Positions 1-7,980 of a stretch of 9,007 nt of DNA are shown here, piece by piece. The notes beneath the pieces were generated by a model. The model was not told where the DNA came from. It was given only the letters and a program-made list of their open reading frames with translations, and did no database searches. Numbering within the stretch: position 1 is the first letter of the stretch; every line of letters starts with the position of its first letter. Source of the stretch: Competibacteraceae bacterium UBA3908 (GTDB taxonomy: Bacteria; Pseudomonadota; Gammaproteobacteria; Competibacterales; Competibacteraceae). Where the stretch lies: positions 1-9,007 of the forward strand of contig DGFE01000187.1 in assembly GCA_002391525.1 (NCBI GenBank). The letters are read 5' to 3'. Both the position numbers and the translations under genes were made by a program.

Positions 1-2
1 AA

Positions 3-1574
3 TTCTTCATCCGCGCCGCCGAACCGTTTCGCGGCCAGCGGATTTACGTCGTGTCCGAAACCCTCCCGACTCATGCCTACGAGTCCCGTTTCCTCGCCCG
101 CGCCTTCCGGGAGATCACCGACATCAGCGTGATCCACGATCTGGTGCACGAAGGCGAGCTGGTGGAACGGATTCAGCAGCAAGCGCGAACCGGGCGCAAT
201 CTCTACGATGCCTATGTCAATGATTCGGATTTCATCGGCGCCCATTACCGCTACGAAACCGCGACCCCGCTGACGGACTGGATCGCCGGGGATGGCGCCG
301 CGTTCACCTTGCCGACCCTCGATCTCGCCGACTTCATCGGCCTGGGTTTCACCACCGGCCCCGATGGCAAGGTGTATCAGTTGCCCGACCAGCAATTCGC
401 CAATCTTTACTGGTTCCGCTACGACTGGTTCCAGCGTCCCGATCTCAAGGCGGCCTTTCGCGAGCGTCACGGTTACGAACTCGGCGTTCCGGTCAACTGG
501 AGGGCTTACGAGGACATCGCCGATTTCTTCACCAACGAGGTGAGGGAACTGGATGGACGACGAGTCTACGGCCACCTGGATTATGCGAAGGTCGATCCAT
601 CGCTGGGCTGGCGGTTCACCGACGCCTGGCTGTCGATGGCCGGCGTGGGCGATAAAGGGCTTCCCAATGGCAACCCGGTCGATGAGTGGGGCCTGCGGGT
701 CGAGGATTGTCACGCCGTCGGATCGAGTGTGAGTCGGGGTGGCGACCTGAACGGCCCGGCGGCGGTGTACGCGCTGCGCAAGTATCTGGAGTGGCTGCGG
801 CGATACGCGCCGCCGGAAGCCCTGAACATGGATTTTTCCACGGCGGGGCCGGCACCGGGCCGGGGCGACATCGCCCAGCAGATTTTTTGGTACACGGCCT
901 TTACCGCCGATCTGCTGAAGGACGGCTTGCCGGTCGTCAACGCCGATGGCACGCCGAAATGGCGGGTGGCGCCGTCGCCGCATGGGGCGTATTGGGAAAA
1001 GGGCATGAAACTGGGCTATCAGGACTGCGGTTCCTGGACCTTGCTGAATACGACGCCGGTCAAGCGGCGGCAAGCGGCCTGGCTCTACGCCCAGTTCACC
1101 ACCTGCAAGACCGTTTCGCTCAAGAAAACCCTGGTCGGTCTGACGCCGATCCGCGACAGCGACATTCGCGCGGCGGCGATGACCGCCGCCGCGCCCCGTC
1201 TGGGTGGGCTGGTGGAGTTCTATCGCAGTCCGGCGCGGGTGGCCTGGACGCCCACCGGCGTCAACGTGCCCGACTACCCACGGCTGGCGCAACTGTGGTG
1301 GACTCGTATCGGCGAGGCCGTGAGGGGCAAGGCGACTCCCCAGCAGGTCATGGACAACCTGGCGGCCGTGCAGGACCAGACGTTGGCCCGCCTGCAAGGG
1401 ATGGGCTTGATGAAGCGTTGCGAACCCCGCCTTGCGGAACCGCGTGATCCACAATACTGGTTCGACTGGCCCGGTGCGCCAAAATCCAAATTGGCCGATG
1501 AGGAAGGCCGGGGCGTCACGATGGATTATGAAGAGATGCTGCGGGCGTGGCGGGAAGGGCGGGTTGGCGTTTGA
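3..1574 (+). CDS. ABC transporter solute-binding protein, glycerol/carbohydrate (GlpV-like) type, 5' truncated
   Basis: This is a periplasmic solute-binding protein that would deliver a substrate to an ABC importer. The frame is open to the left edge: the codons before GTG 51 read FFIRAAEPFRGQRIYVV, which looks like mature protein, so the true start and any Sec signal peptide lie outside the window. Counting from GTG 51, recognisable stretches are SETLPTHAYES (2-12), YDAYVNDSD (52-60), WTPTGVNVPDYP (399-410) and DPQYWFDWPGAPK (466-478). From memory these belong to COG1653-like binding proteins such as rhizobial GlpV of the glycerol importer. The visible 523 codons plus a missing N-terminus of about 50 residues would give roughly the 570-580 residues I recall for that group. 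The gene ends with TGA at 1572-1574, and a palindromic repeat cluster follows. The permease and ATPase genes, if present, must lie upstream. The solute-binding class is fairly sure; the glycerol substrate is inference, loosely supported by the nearby aquaporin. Confidence 0.85.
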   Translation, partial: FFIRAAEPFRGQRIYVVSETLPTHAYESRFLARAFREITDISVIHDLVHEGELVERIQQQARTGRNLYDAYVNDSDFIGAHYRYETATPLTDWIAGDGAAFTLPTLDLADFIGLGFTTGPDGKVYQLPDQQFANLYWFRYDWFQRPDLKAAFRERHGYELGVPVNWRAYEDIADFFTNEVRELDGRRVYGHLDYAKVDPSLGWRFTDAWLSMAGVGDKGLPNGNPVDEWGLRVEDCHAVGSSVSRGGDLNGPAAVYALRKYLEWLRRYAPPEALNMDFSTAGPAPGRGDIAQQIFWYTAFTADLLKDGLPVVNADGTPKWRVAPSPHGAYWEKGMKLGYQDCGSWTLLNTTPVKRRQAAWLYAQFTTCKTVSLKKTLVGLTPIRDSDIRAAAMTAAAPRLGGLVEFYRSPARVAWTPTGVNVPDYPRLAQLWWTRIGEAVRGKATPQQVMDNLAAVQDQTLARLQGMGLMKRCEPRLAEPRDPQYWFDWPGAPKSKLADEEGRGVTMDYEEMLRAWREGRVGV

Positions 1575-1642
1575 CCCTACCACGGCGGCAAAAACGAAAA
1601 AGGGCGAGTCGGAACGGAGAGTATCCGAAATTTTGTGTGTGA

Positions 1643-1845
1643 GGTGGGCATTGCCCACCCTACACCCGAACGCCACCACCGGGCGGCCTGCTCGGGCTCT
1701 CCGCGCTGCTCGTGGTGGGCCATGCCCACCCTACACCCGAACGTCACCACCCTCACAGCACCGGTTCCGTGTAGTAGGGTGGGCATGGCCCACCCCACAC
1801 CTGACTGCCAGGCATCAAGTGTAGTAGGGTGGGCATGGCCCACCC
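1643..1845. repeat. Cluster of four REP-like palindromes in a BIME-like arrangement
   Basis: Four hairpin-forming units of the type GGTGGGC-(AT)-GCCCACC lie between two convergent genes. Copy 1 has arms at 1643-1650 and 1652-1659, copy 2 at 1714-1720 and 1724-1730, copy 3 at 1777-1784 and 1788-1795, and copy 4 at 1827-1834 and 1838-1845. Copies 1 and 2 share a 28-base stretch (1653-1680 and 1724-1751) with one mismatch. They are inverted relative to copies 3 and 4: bases 1714-1734 are the exact reverse complement of 1774-1794, so copies 2 and 3 could also pair as one 21-bp stem. Opposed palindromic units outside genes are the hallmark of repetitive extragenic palindromes and their BIME composites. 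They could stop transcription from both flanking genes or stabilise mRNA 3' ends. There is no U-tract, so a standard intrinsic terminator is not shown. No RAYT transposase is in the window. Confidence 0.8.
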
Positions 1846-1864
1846 CACACCTGATTGCCAGGCA

Positions 1865-1870
<6 letters not shown>
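1771..1870. repeat. 50-bp tandem duplication carrying REP copies 3 and 4 and the aqpZ stop codon
   Basis: Bases 1771-1820 and 1821-1870 are nearly identical back-to-back 50-base units. I see only two differences: C/T at 1805/1855 and T/G at the last base. Each unit starts GTAGTAGGGTGGGC and ends in GCCAGGCATCAAG. The second unit overlaps the 3' end of the aquaporin gene: its TCA at 1865-1867 is the aqpZ stop codon on the - strand. The first unit carries the same TCA at 1815-1817. The near identity points to a recent duplication and to a region where copy number could vary. Confidence 0.85.
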
Positions 1871-2578
<708 letters not shown>

Positions 2579-2587
2579 GTTGCAATT

Positions 2588-2595
2588 CCTCCTTA
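2588..2595 (-). promoter_or_regulatory. Perfect Shine-Dalgarno site of aqpZ
   Basis: On the - strand this reads TAAGGAGG, the full complement of the 16S rRNA 3' end, 9 bases before the ATG at 2578. It fixes the start codon of aqpZ and predicts strong translation initiation. Confidence 0.85.
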
Positions 2596-2596
2596 C

Positions 2597-2625
2597 TTGA
2601 TCGGATTGGGTTAAAGGTTTATTAC
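2597..2625 (+). promoter_or_regulatory. Possible sigma-70 promoter for the EF-hand gene (weak)
   Basis: The divergent gap 2579-2714 must hold promoters for both aqpZ and the EF-hand gene. On the + strand TTGATC (2597-2602) and TATTAC (2620-2625) are separated by 17 bases. Each hexamer matches the consensus at 4 of 6 positions. Transcription would start near 2632 and leave a leader of about 80 bases. For aqpZ, CATAAT (2692-2687, - strand) is a possible -10 box, but I see no convincing -35 box. No clear operator palindrome or sigma-54 site was found in the gap. Confidence 0.25.
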
Positions 2626-2714
2626 AGGACCCGCGCTCAACGAGGGTATGTTCGACCCCAGGCGCTTCAATCTCGTAACAGTCACCATTATGCACAAAAG
2701 TTGAGGTATTTCCG

Positions 2715-5015
2715 ATGACGGATAACAAGAAAGAAAACGCTGACGGACTACACAGATGGCGTTTTTTCCGTTCGGGCGGCTTCGATCAGGTTCGCCTGGA
2801 AACCGCGGCCGATCTGAAGGCGCTGGAGCAACTCGATCCCAAGCTCTGGGCCGCGCTCAGTTGCCCGACCAGTGGTCTGGAAATCGACAGCAAGACGCTC
2901 GAACTCATCGATAGCGACGGGGACGGCCATATCCGGGTGCCTGAAATCGTCGCGGCGGTCAAGTGGACGACGTCCGTGCTCAAGAACCCGGACGATTTGA
3001 CCAAGGGCGCCGCCGCGCTGCCGCTGGCCGCCATCGACGACAGCACGCCCGAGGGCGCCGGGTTGCTCGCCTCGGCCCGGCAGATTCTAGTCAATCTCGG
3101 TAAAGCGGAGGCGATGGTCGTCACCGCCGAGGATACGGCGGATACGACCAAAATCTTCGCCAACACAAGATTCAACGGCGATGGCATCGTGCCCGCCACC
3201 GCCGCCGATGACGCGGCCACCCAGGCGGTGATCGAGGACATCATCGCCTGCGTCGGGGCCGAGGAGGACCGCAGTGGCGCGCCAGGCATGTCGCAGGACA
3301 AGATCGAGCAGTTCTTTACCGAGGCCCAGGCGTATTCCAATTGGTGGCTGGATGCGGAGCGCGACGCCGCCAACATCCTGCCGTTCGGCGAGGAAACCGA
3401 AGCGGCCGTAGTCGCCTTCGAGGCGATCAAGGCCAAGGTGGACGATTACTTCACCCGCTGCCGGCTGGCCGCGTTCGATCCTCGCGCCGCCGAGCCGCTC
3501 AATCCCGCGCCGGCGGAATACGAGGCGCTCGCCAGGAAGAATCTTTCGGCCACCACCGCGGAGGTCGCCGCCCTGCCGCTGGCGAAAATCCAAGCGGGCA
3601 AATCCTTGCCGCTCGAACAGGAACTCAGTCCCGTCTGGACCGCGCCGATGGCGGAATTTCGAACGAAAGTCGTGCAGCCGCTGCTGGGCAACAAGATCAG
3701 CCTGGATGCCGACGAGTGGGCGGCGTTGAGCGTGATGTTCGCGGCCCACGAAACCTGGCTGGGCAACAAGCAGGGCGCCGCCGTCGAGGGACTGGGAATC
3801 AAGCGGATCCGCGCCATCCTGGCCGGTGGTAATAAAGAGAGGCTCACCGCGCTGGTCGAGAAGGACAAGGCCCTTGCCGGCGCGGCGAACGCCATCGCCT
3901 CCGTGGATCGGCTGGTTCGCTACCACCGCGACCTGTTTCGGCTACTGAACAATTTCGTTTCGTTTCGCGACTTTTACACGCCCGGTCCCAAGGCCATCTT
4001 CCAGGCGGGCACCCTGTATCTGGACGGTCGGAGCTGCGAGCTGTGCCTGCGGATCGACGACATCGGCAAGCACAGCGGGCTGGCGCACCTCAGCGGAACC
4101 TATCTGGCCTACTGCGACTGCCAACGTCAGGGCGGCGCCGAAAAAATGACCATCGTCGCCGCCTTCACCAATGGCGACGCGGACAACCTGATGGTTGGCC
4201 GCAACGGAATATTTTTCGACCGGCGCGGTCGGGACTGGGACGCCACCATCGTCAAGATCGTCGAACATCCGATCAGCGTTCGCCAGGCGTTCTGGTATCC
4301 CTACAAGCGCATCGGCAAGATGATCGGGGAGCAGATCGAGAAGATGGCCGCCGCCCGCGAAAAAGCGGTGCAGGATCAGACGGCGGCGGGCATCGCCGAT
4401 ACCGCGCAGAAAACGGAAGCGGGCAAGGCCCCGGCGGCGGCGCCGTTTGATATCGGCAAATTCGCCGGTATCTTCGCCGCCATCGGTCTGGCCGTCGGCG
4501 CCATCGGCACCGCCATCGCCTCGGTGGTGACCGGTTTCATCGGCCTGAAGGCATGGCAGATGCCGCTCGCCATCGTCGGCCTGGTGCTGATCATCTCCGG
4601 TCCCTCCATGGTGATCGCCTACCTCAAGCTCCGCAAGCGCAATCTGGCGCCCCTGCTCGATGCCAACGGCTGGGCGATCAATACCCGCGCCATCATCAAT
4701 ATCCCGTTCGGGACTTCGCTGACGCACGTGGCCGCGCTGCCGCCGGGGGCGCAACGCTCGTTCACGGACCCCTTCGCGGAGAAGAAACGGCCCTGGAAGT
4801 TCTACCTGTTCCTCCTGCTGCTGATCGGCGTCGTCGCCTTCCTCTGGCACAAGGGCTACATCCAGGAATGGCGGGAGCGATTCGCCGCCAGGGAGACTCC
4901 CGCGGCGGTCGAAAATGCGGCCAAACCCGCCGAGCCTGCGCCAGCGCCCGCCGCGCCGACCGCCGCTCCAGCAGCGCCGGCTCCCGCCCCAGCGCCCGCC
5001 GCGCCGAGTAAGTGA
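2715..5015 (+). CDS. Uncharacterised EF-hand membrane protein with CxxC/CxC cysteine pairs and Pro/Ala-rich tail
   Basis: This 766-residue protein of unknown function resembles, from memory, unstudied bacterial proteins annotated only as EF-hand or hypothetical. Residues 66-77 (DSDGDGHIRVPE) form a textbook calcium-binding EF-hand loop with D66, D68, D70, G71, I73 and E77 in place. Residues 152-163 (RFNGDGIVPATA) look like a degenerate second loop. There is no signal peptide. Residues 1-580 precede three membrane segments at about 584-611, 616-637 and 694-711. Positive charges after segment 2 (KLRKRN) and before segment 3 (EKKRPWK) place the N-terminus and the 638-693 loop in the cytoplasm and the tail outside. 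The 415-545 region holds C441-x2-C444 and C467-x-C469, a possible metal or redox site. Residues 736-766 are Pro/Ala-rich. ATG 2715 is preceded by GAGG at 2703-2706 with 8 bases of spacing. The gene appears monocistronic: its upstream neighbour is divergent and its downstream one convergent. A calcium-responsive membrane role is inference. Confidence 0.9.
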   Translation: MTDNKKENADGLHRWRFFRSGGFDQVRLETAADLKALEQLDPKLWAALSCPTSGLEIDSKTLELIDSDGDGHIRVPEIVAAVKWTTSVLKNPDDLTKGAAALPLAAIDDSTPEGAGLLASARQILVNLGKAEAMVVTAEDTADTTKIFANTRFNGDGIVPATAADDAATQAVIEDIIACVGAEEDRSGAPGMSQDKIEQFFTEAQAYSNWWLDAERDAANILPFGEETEAAVVAFEAIKAKVDDYFTRCRLAAFDPRAAEPLNPAPAEYEALARKNLSATTAEVAALPLAKIQAGKSLPLEQELSPVWTAPMAEFRTKVVQPLLGNKISLDADEWAALSVMFAAHETWLGNKQGAAVEGLGIKRIRAILAGGNKERLTALVEKDKALAGAANAIASVDRLVRYHRDLFRLLNNFVSFRDFYTPGPKAIFQAGTLYLDGRSCELCLRIDDIGKHSGLAHLSGTYLAYCDCQRQGGAEKMTIVAAFTNGDADNLMVGRNGIFFDRRGRDWDATIVKIVEHPISVRQAFWYPYKRIGKMIGEQIEKMAAAREKAVQDQTAAGIADTAQKTEAGKAPAAAPFDIGKFAGIFAAIGLAVGAIGTAIASVVTGFIGLKAWQMPLAIVGLVLIISGPSMVIAYLKLRKRNLAPLLDANGWAINTRAIINIPFGTSLTHVAALPPGAQRSFTDPFAEKKRPWKFYLFLLLLIGVVAFLWHKGYIQEWRERFAARETPAAVENAAKPAEPAPAPAAPTAAPAAPAPAPAPAAPSK
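4941..5007 (+). repeat. 19-bp direct repeat in the Pro/Ala tail region
   Basis: CCAGCGCCCGCCGCGCCGA occurs at 4941-4959 and again at 4989-5007, both in frame and encoding PAPAAP-type sequence. The intervening bases are also Pro/Ala codons. Such low-complexity coding DNA can gain or lose in-frame units, so tail length may vary between strains. Confidence 0.7.
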
Positions 5016-5043
5016 GCGATAGGGAGACGGCATCGCCTGGTCG

Positions 5044-5074
5044 GGTTACGGTGGGCGCTGGTCCCGCCGTAACC
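5044..5074. terminator. Inverted repeat between convergent genes, possible bidirectional terminator
   Basis: GGTTACGGTGGG (5044-5055) and CCCGCCGTAACC (5063-5074) can pair over 12 positions with one mismatch around a 7-base loop. It lies 28 bases after the EF-hand gene stop and 41 bases past the kinase stop on the other strand. No T-run follows on either side, so it is not a classical intrinsic terminator. It could still act as a weak bidirectional stop or protect both mRNA 3' ends. Confidence 0.5.
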
Positions 5075-5115
5075 TCAAGCGCCGCCACACGATGGAACGT
5101 TGGCGAACCGCTCTC

Positions 5116-7953
5116 TCAGGGATTTTCGCGCTGGCCCAGCAGCAGGCGCAGTTTCCTGCCCAGCTCGTTTTTCCGATAAGGCTTGGTCAGAACCTCCACA
5201 CCTTCCACCCCCTGGTCGTTACCGATCAGGGCGTGCTCGGTGTATCCCGAGGTCAGCAGCACTGGCAAGCCGGGGTAGCGGCGTTGCGCCTCGGCGGCCA
5301 GCTTGACCCCGTCCATCTCTCCCGGCATGACGATGTCGGTGAACAGCAGCGCGATGTCGGGCGTTGCCTCCAGGATTCGCAGCGCCGTGGCGGCGTCCGC
5401 CGCTTGCAACGGCGTGTAACCCAGGCCCCGCAAGGCGTTGACGGCGAACTGGCGGACCTCGGCGTCGTCCTCGACCGCCAGAATGGTTTCGCCCCGACCC
5501 CGGATCGAGGCATCGGCGACCTGCGGTTCCGGGACCGCGGGCGCTGGAGTCGCGATCTGGGGCAGATACAGCCGGACCGTGGTGCCCTGGCCCGGTTCGC
5601 TGTGGATCGTGATATGGCCGTCCGATTGCTTGACCAGACCGTAAACCATGCTCAGCCCCAGGCCGCTGCCCTTGCCGGATTCCTTGGTGGTGAAGAACGG
5701 CTCGAAGGCGCGTTCCAGCAATTCCGGCGCCATGCCCACGCCAGTGTCGCTGACCGCCAGCATGACGTAAGGACCCGGCCGCACTTCGGCCTGCACCGCG
5801 GTATAATCGTCTTCGATCAGGACATTGGCGGTTTTCAGCGTGAGCTTGCCACCCTGCGGCATGGCGTCGCGGGCGTTGATCACCAGGTTGAGCAGGGAGC
5901 TTTCCAACTGATCGGGGTCGACCAGCGTGGGTCGCAGATCGGCGGCCAGCGCCGTATCGATCTGGATGGTGGCGCCCAGGGTGCGCCGCATCAGATCGAG
6001 CATTCCCAGCACCAGCCTGTTCAGGTCGGTCGGTTGCGCCGCCAGGGGTTGACGGCGCGCGAACGCCAGCAGCCGCCGGGTCAGGTTCGCGCCCCGGTCC
6101 ACGGCACGCAAAGCCTGCTGCGCGAGCTCGTGCAAGCGGGGTTGCGCCGTCAATTGCTCGTGCAGCAGTTCCAGGTTGCCCATGATGACGGCCAGCAGAT
6201 TGTTGAAATCGTGGGCGATGCCGCCGGTGAGATGACCGATGGCCTGCATTTTCTGCGCTTGCCGCAGTTGCGCCTCGGCCTGCTTGCGCTGGGTGATGTC
6301 GCGCGCGACCACGATGGCGGCGGCCTTGACGTCGAACCGCACCTCGAGCGGGGCGGTGCGCGACTCGAACCAGCGCAGACCCGAGGCGGTTTGCAGTTCG
6401 TATTCGGCGACTTGAATGCGCTGGGTCGCCAGCGCCCGGTGGATGATGTCGAGGAAATAGTCCGCCATCGCCGGGGAATGAACCTCGCTCAGCAGTTTTC
6501 CCCGGAGCGGGCCAATCGCCACCAGATCCCCCCGCGAAGCCAGGATTTCGCGATAGCGGCCGTCTTCGTCGACCACGAACACCAGATCGGGAATGGCCTT
6601 GGTCATGGCGAGCAGCCGCGCTTCGCTTTCCCGCAGGGCTTGTTCCGTCTGGTTGCGAACTGCGATCTCCTGGGTGAGGGCCGCGTTGGCCGCCGCCAGC
6701 TCCGCCGTGCGTTCGGCGACCCGCTGTTCCAGCAACACGTTGGTTTCGCGCAATTTCTCCTGCGCCTCTTGCATCGAGGCCCGCATGGTGTTGAACGACT
6801 GGGTGAGTTCGCCGAGTTCGTCGTTGTCGCCGATGGGAATGTCGGCGTACAGGCGTCCCGACGCCAGTTGCCGGGTGGCCTCCGCCAGGGAAGTGATGGG
6901 CAACGCTATGGCTTCGGCGTGCTTTTTGGCCAGGACGTAGGCGACCACCAGCATCGCCACGATCATCAGGGTCAGGCTCCAGACCGTGATGGCGCTGGCG
7001 GCTTGCGTGGCCAGAATTTCCTGTTCCAGGCGCGTTCTGGCCAGCGTCGCCATCGCGGCGGCCTGCGCCACGGCCCGTTCGGCCAGCGGATCCGTCTCCA
7101 GGGCCAGGATGTTCAGCGCGATATTCCAGTCGGCCCGCTGGCGCAGCCGGATCACCTCCTGGGCGAAGTTCGCGAAAGCCCGTAGCTCGTCCCGCAGCAG
7201 ATCGAGGTGTTGGCGTTGCTCGGGCGCGAGCAGGGGATTCGCGATCACCGCTCCGATCCTGGCCTGGACGGATTCCAGGGCTTCCTGAAACCGGGTTTCA
7301 TAGCTCAGGCCGTCCGCGCCCAGGATTTCCCGCAGCAGCAAATGCGCGGTGGAAAACGCATGGTGACTTTCCGCCAGTTGTCCGAGCAGCGCTTTCCGTT
7401 CGGGACCGCCTTCCAACTCCTTTTCCTCCTGAAACAGCGCCGCCAGCAGGGAATGCAAGGCCGCCGCCCTCGGCTCGGCCTCCAGCGTATAGACGACCCG
7501 CGCCGGTTCGTTGCCCGGCGTGCGCACGATGTCCCGCACCCACCACTGGGATTCCTGCAAGTCGGCGAGCAGCGCCCGGAGTTCCCGCAAGCGCTGCGGG
7601 ATGCAGTTCTGGTCGTGGATGGGTGGGCAGCTTTTCAACTGGTCGAGCGCGGGTTGGATTTCGTCGCGCCAGGCGGAATGCCAGTTTTCCAGGAAACGCC
7701 GGTCGCCGAGCGTGACCCAGCCGCGCAGACTGGCGAGCGAATGGCGGACGCCGGCGAGTAACTGGAACGATGCCTGCGCCATGGGTCCGCTTTCGTTCGC
7801 CAGCAGGATCGCTCTGGCGCGCAGGTCGTAGGTGGCGACCAGCGCGATGCCCAGCATGATCAGGCCGACAAAGGCCACCGACAGATGGGAGAACAGCAGT
7901 TGGCGATTGAGCGGACGGCTTTTTTTTTGAGCGCGTCGGGGAGGCGTGGCCAT
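5116..7953 (-). CDS. Hybrid sensor histidine kinase (helical sensor-HAMP-PAS-HisKA-HATPase-REC)
   Basis: This 945-residue membrane sensor kinase phosphorylates its own histidine and can pass the phosphate to a fused receiver. In order it has TM1 (~24-43), an extracytoplasmic helical region (~44-319), TM2 (~320-342), HAMP (~343-395, with P352 and DELGE 378-382), a coiled coil (~395-445), PAS (~445-555), HisKA with H581 in GGIAHDFNNLL, HATPase (N693 in NLVINARDAM, DTGVG 736-740, FEPFFTTK 750-757, GSGLGL 762-767) and a receiver (acidic pair D829-D830, D873 in FTDIVMPG, T901/S902, K924 in LTKPY). All catalytic residues look intact. The SLRGWVTLGDRRFLENW stretch near 75-91 resembles CHASE3-type sensors. 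There is no Hpt or output domain, so a separate partner is expected. ATG 7953 is chosen because TM1 follows promptly. The site before it is weak, and the upstream gene stops 8 bases earlier, so translational coupling is likely. The ligand is unknown. Confidence 0.93.
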   Translation of the reverse strand: MATPPRRAQKKSRPLNRQLLFSHLSVAFVGLIMLGIALVATYDLRARAILLANESGPMAQASFQLLAGVRHSLASLRGWVTLGDRRFLENWHSAWRDEIQPALDQLKSCPPIHDQNCIPQRLRELRALLADLQESQWWVRDIVRTPGNEPARVVYTLEAEPRAAALHSLLAALFQEEKELEGGPERKALLGQLAESHHAFSTAHLLLREILGADGLSYETRFQEALESVQARIGAVIANPLLAPEQRQHLDLLRDELRAFANFAQEVIRLRQRADWNIALNILALETDPLAERAVAQAAAMATLARTRLEQEILATQAASAITVWSLTLMIVAMLVVAYVLAKKHAEAIALPITSLAEATRQLASGRLYADIPIGDNDELGELTQSFNTMRASMQEAQEKLRETNVLLEQRVAERTAELAAANAALTQEIAVRNQTEQALRESEARLLAMTKAIPDLVFVVDEDGRYREILASRGDLVAIGPLRGKLLSEVHSPAMADYFLDIIHRALATQRIQVAEYELQTASGLRWFESRTAPLEVRFDVKAAAIVVARDITQRKQAEAQLRQAQKMQAIGHLTGGIAHDFNNLLAVIMGNLELLHEQLTAQPRLHELAQQALRAVDRGANLTRRLLAFARRQPLAAQPTDLNRLVLGMLDLMRRTLGATIQIDTALAADLRPTLVDPDQLESSLLNLVINARDAMPQGGKLTLKTANVLIEDDYTAVQAEVRPGPYVMLAVSDTGVGMAPELLERAFEPFFTTKESGKGSGLGLSMVYGLVKQSDGHITIHSEPGQGTTVRLYLPQIATPAPAVPEPQVADASIRGRGETILAVEDDAEVRQFAVNALRGLGYTPLQAADAATALRILEATPDIALLFTDIVMPGEMDGVKLAAEAQRRYPGLPVLLTSGYTEHALIGNDQGVEGVEVLTKPYRKNELGRKLRLLLGQRENP
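7920..7928 (-). repeat. A9 homopolymer in the kinase coding start
   Basis: On the coding strand nine consecutive A residues span codons 9-12 of the kinase (CAA AAA AAA AGC, encoding Gln-Lys-Lys-Ser). This stands out in such GC-rich DNA. A change of one base would end the kinase reading frame early, so the tract is a possible site for slippage or a sequencing error. The intact downstream frame shows the present length is the in-frame one. Confidence 0.8.
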
Positions 7954-7960
7954 CACGGCG

Positions 7961-7980
7961 GTTACCGTGGTTCCGGTAAC
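7961..7980. repeat. Small inverted repeat over the junction of repeat-protein gene and kinase gene
   Basis: GTTACCG (7961-7967) and CGGTAAC (7974-7980) are exact inverted 7-base arms around a 6-base loop. The stop codon of the upstream gene (TAA, 7964-7962 on the - strand) lies in one arm, and the kinase ATG at 7953 is just beyond. A hairpin here in the shared mRNA could mask kinase translation until ribosomes finish the upstream gene. That role is inference. Confidence 0.5.

Noticed and set aside
51..53. GTG 51 as the true start of the solute-binding protein
   Set aside because: The frame is open to the window edge and the upstream residues read like the mature protein; a start here would leave no signal peptide.
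1577..1843. Small reading frames through the repeat cluster on both strands
   Set aside because: They only translate the palindromes (repeated GHAHPT/GWAMPT-like peptides), which is typical spurious coding in REP DNA.
2579..2728. Upstream in-frame start for aqpZ at 2728
   Set aside because: It would overlap the start of the divergent gene, lacks family similarity, and the ATG at 2578 has a perfect Shine-Dalgarno site.
3942..5033. 363-codon - strand frame opposite the EF-hand gene
   Set aside because: It has Arg/Gly/Asp-rich shadow composition and no domain, and it lies fully opposite a well-supported gene with an EF-hand and membrane segments.
5092..7185. Long + strand reading frame of 697 codons opposite the kinase
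   Set aside because: It is the antisense of a kinase with all catalytic motifs intact. The translated product is rich in Arg, Gly, Gln and His without any domain, as expected for a shadow frame in GC-rich DNA.
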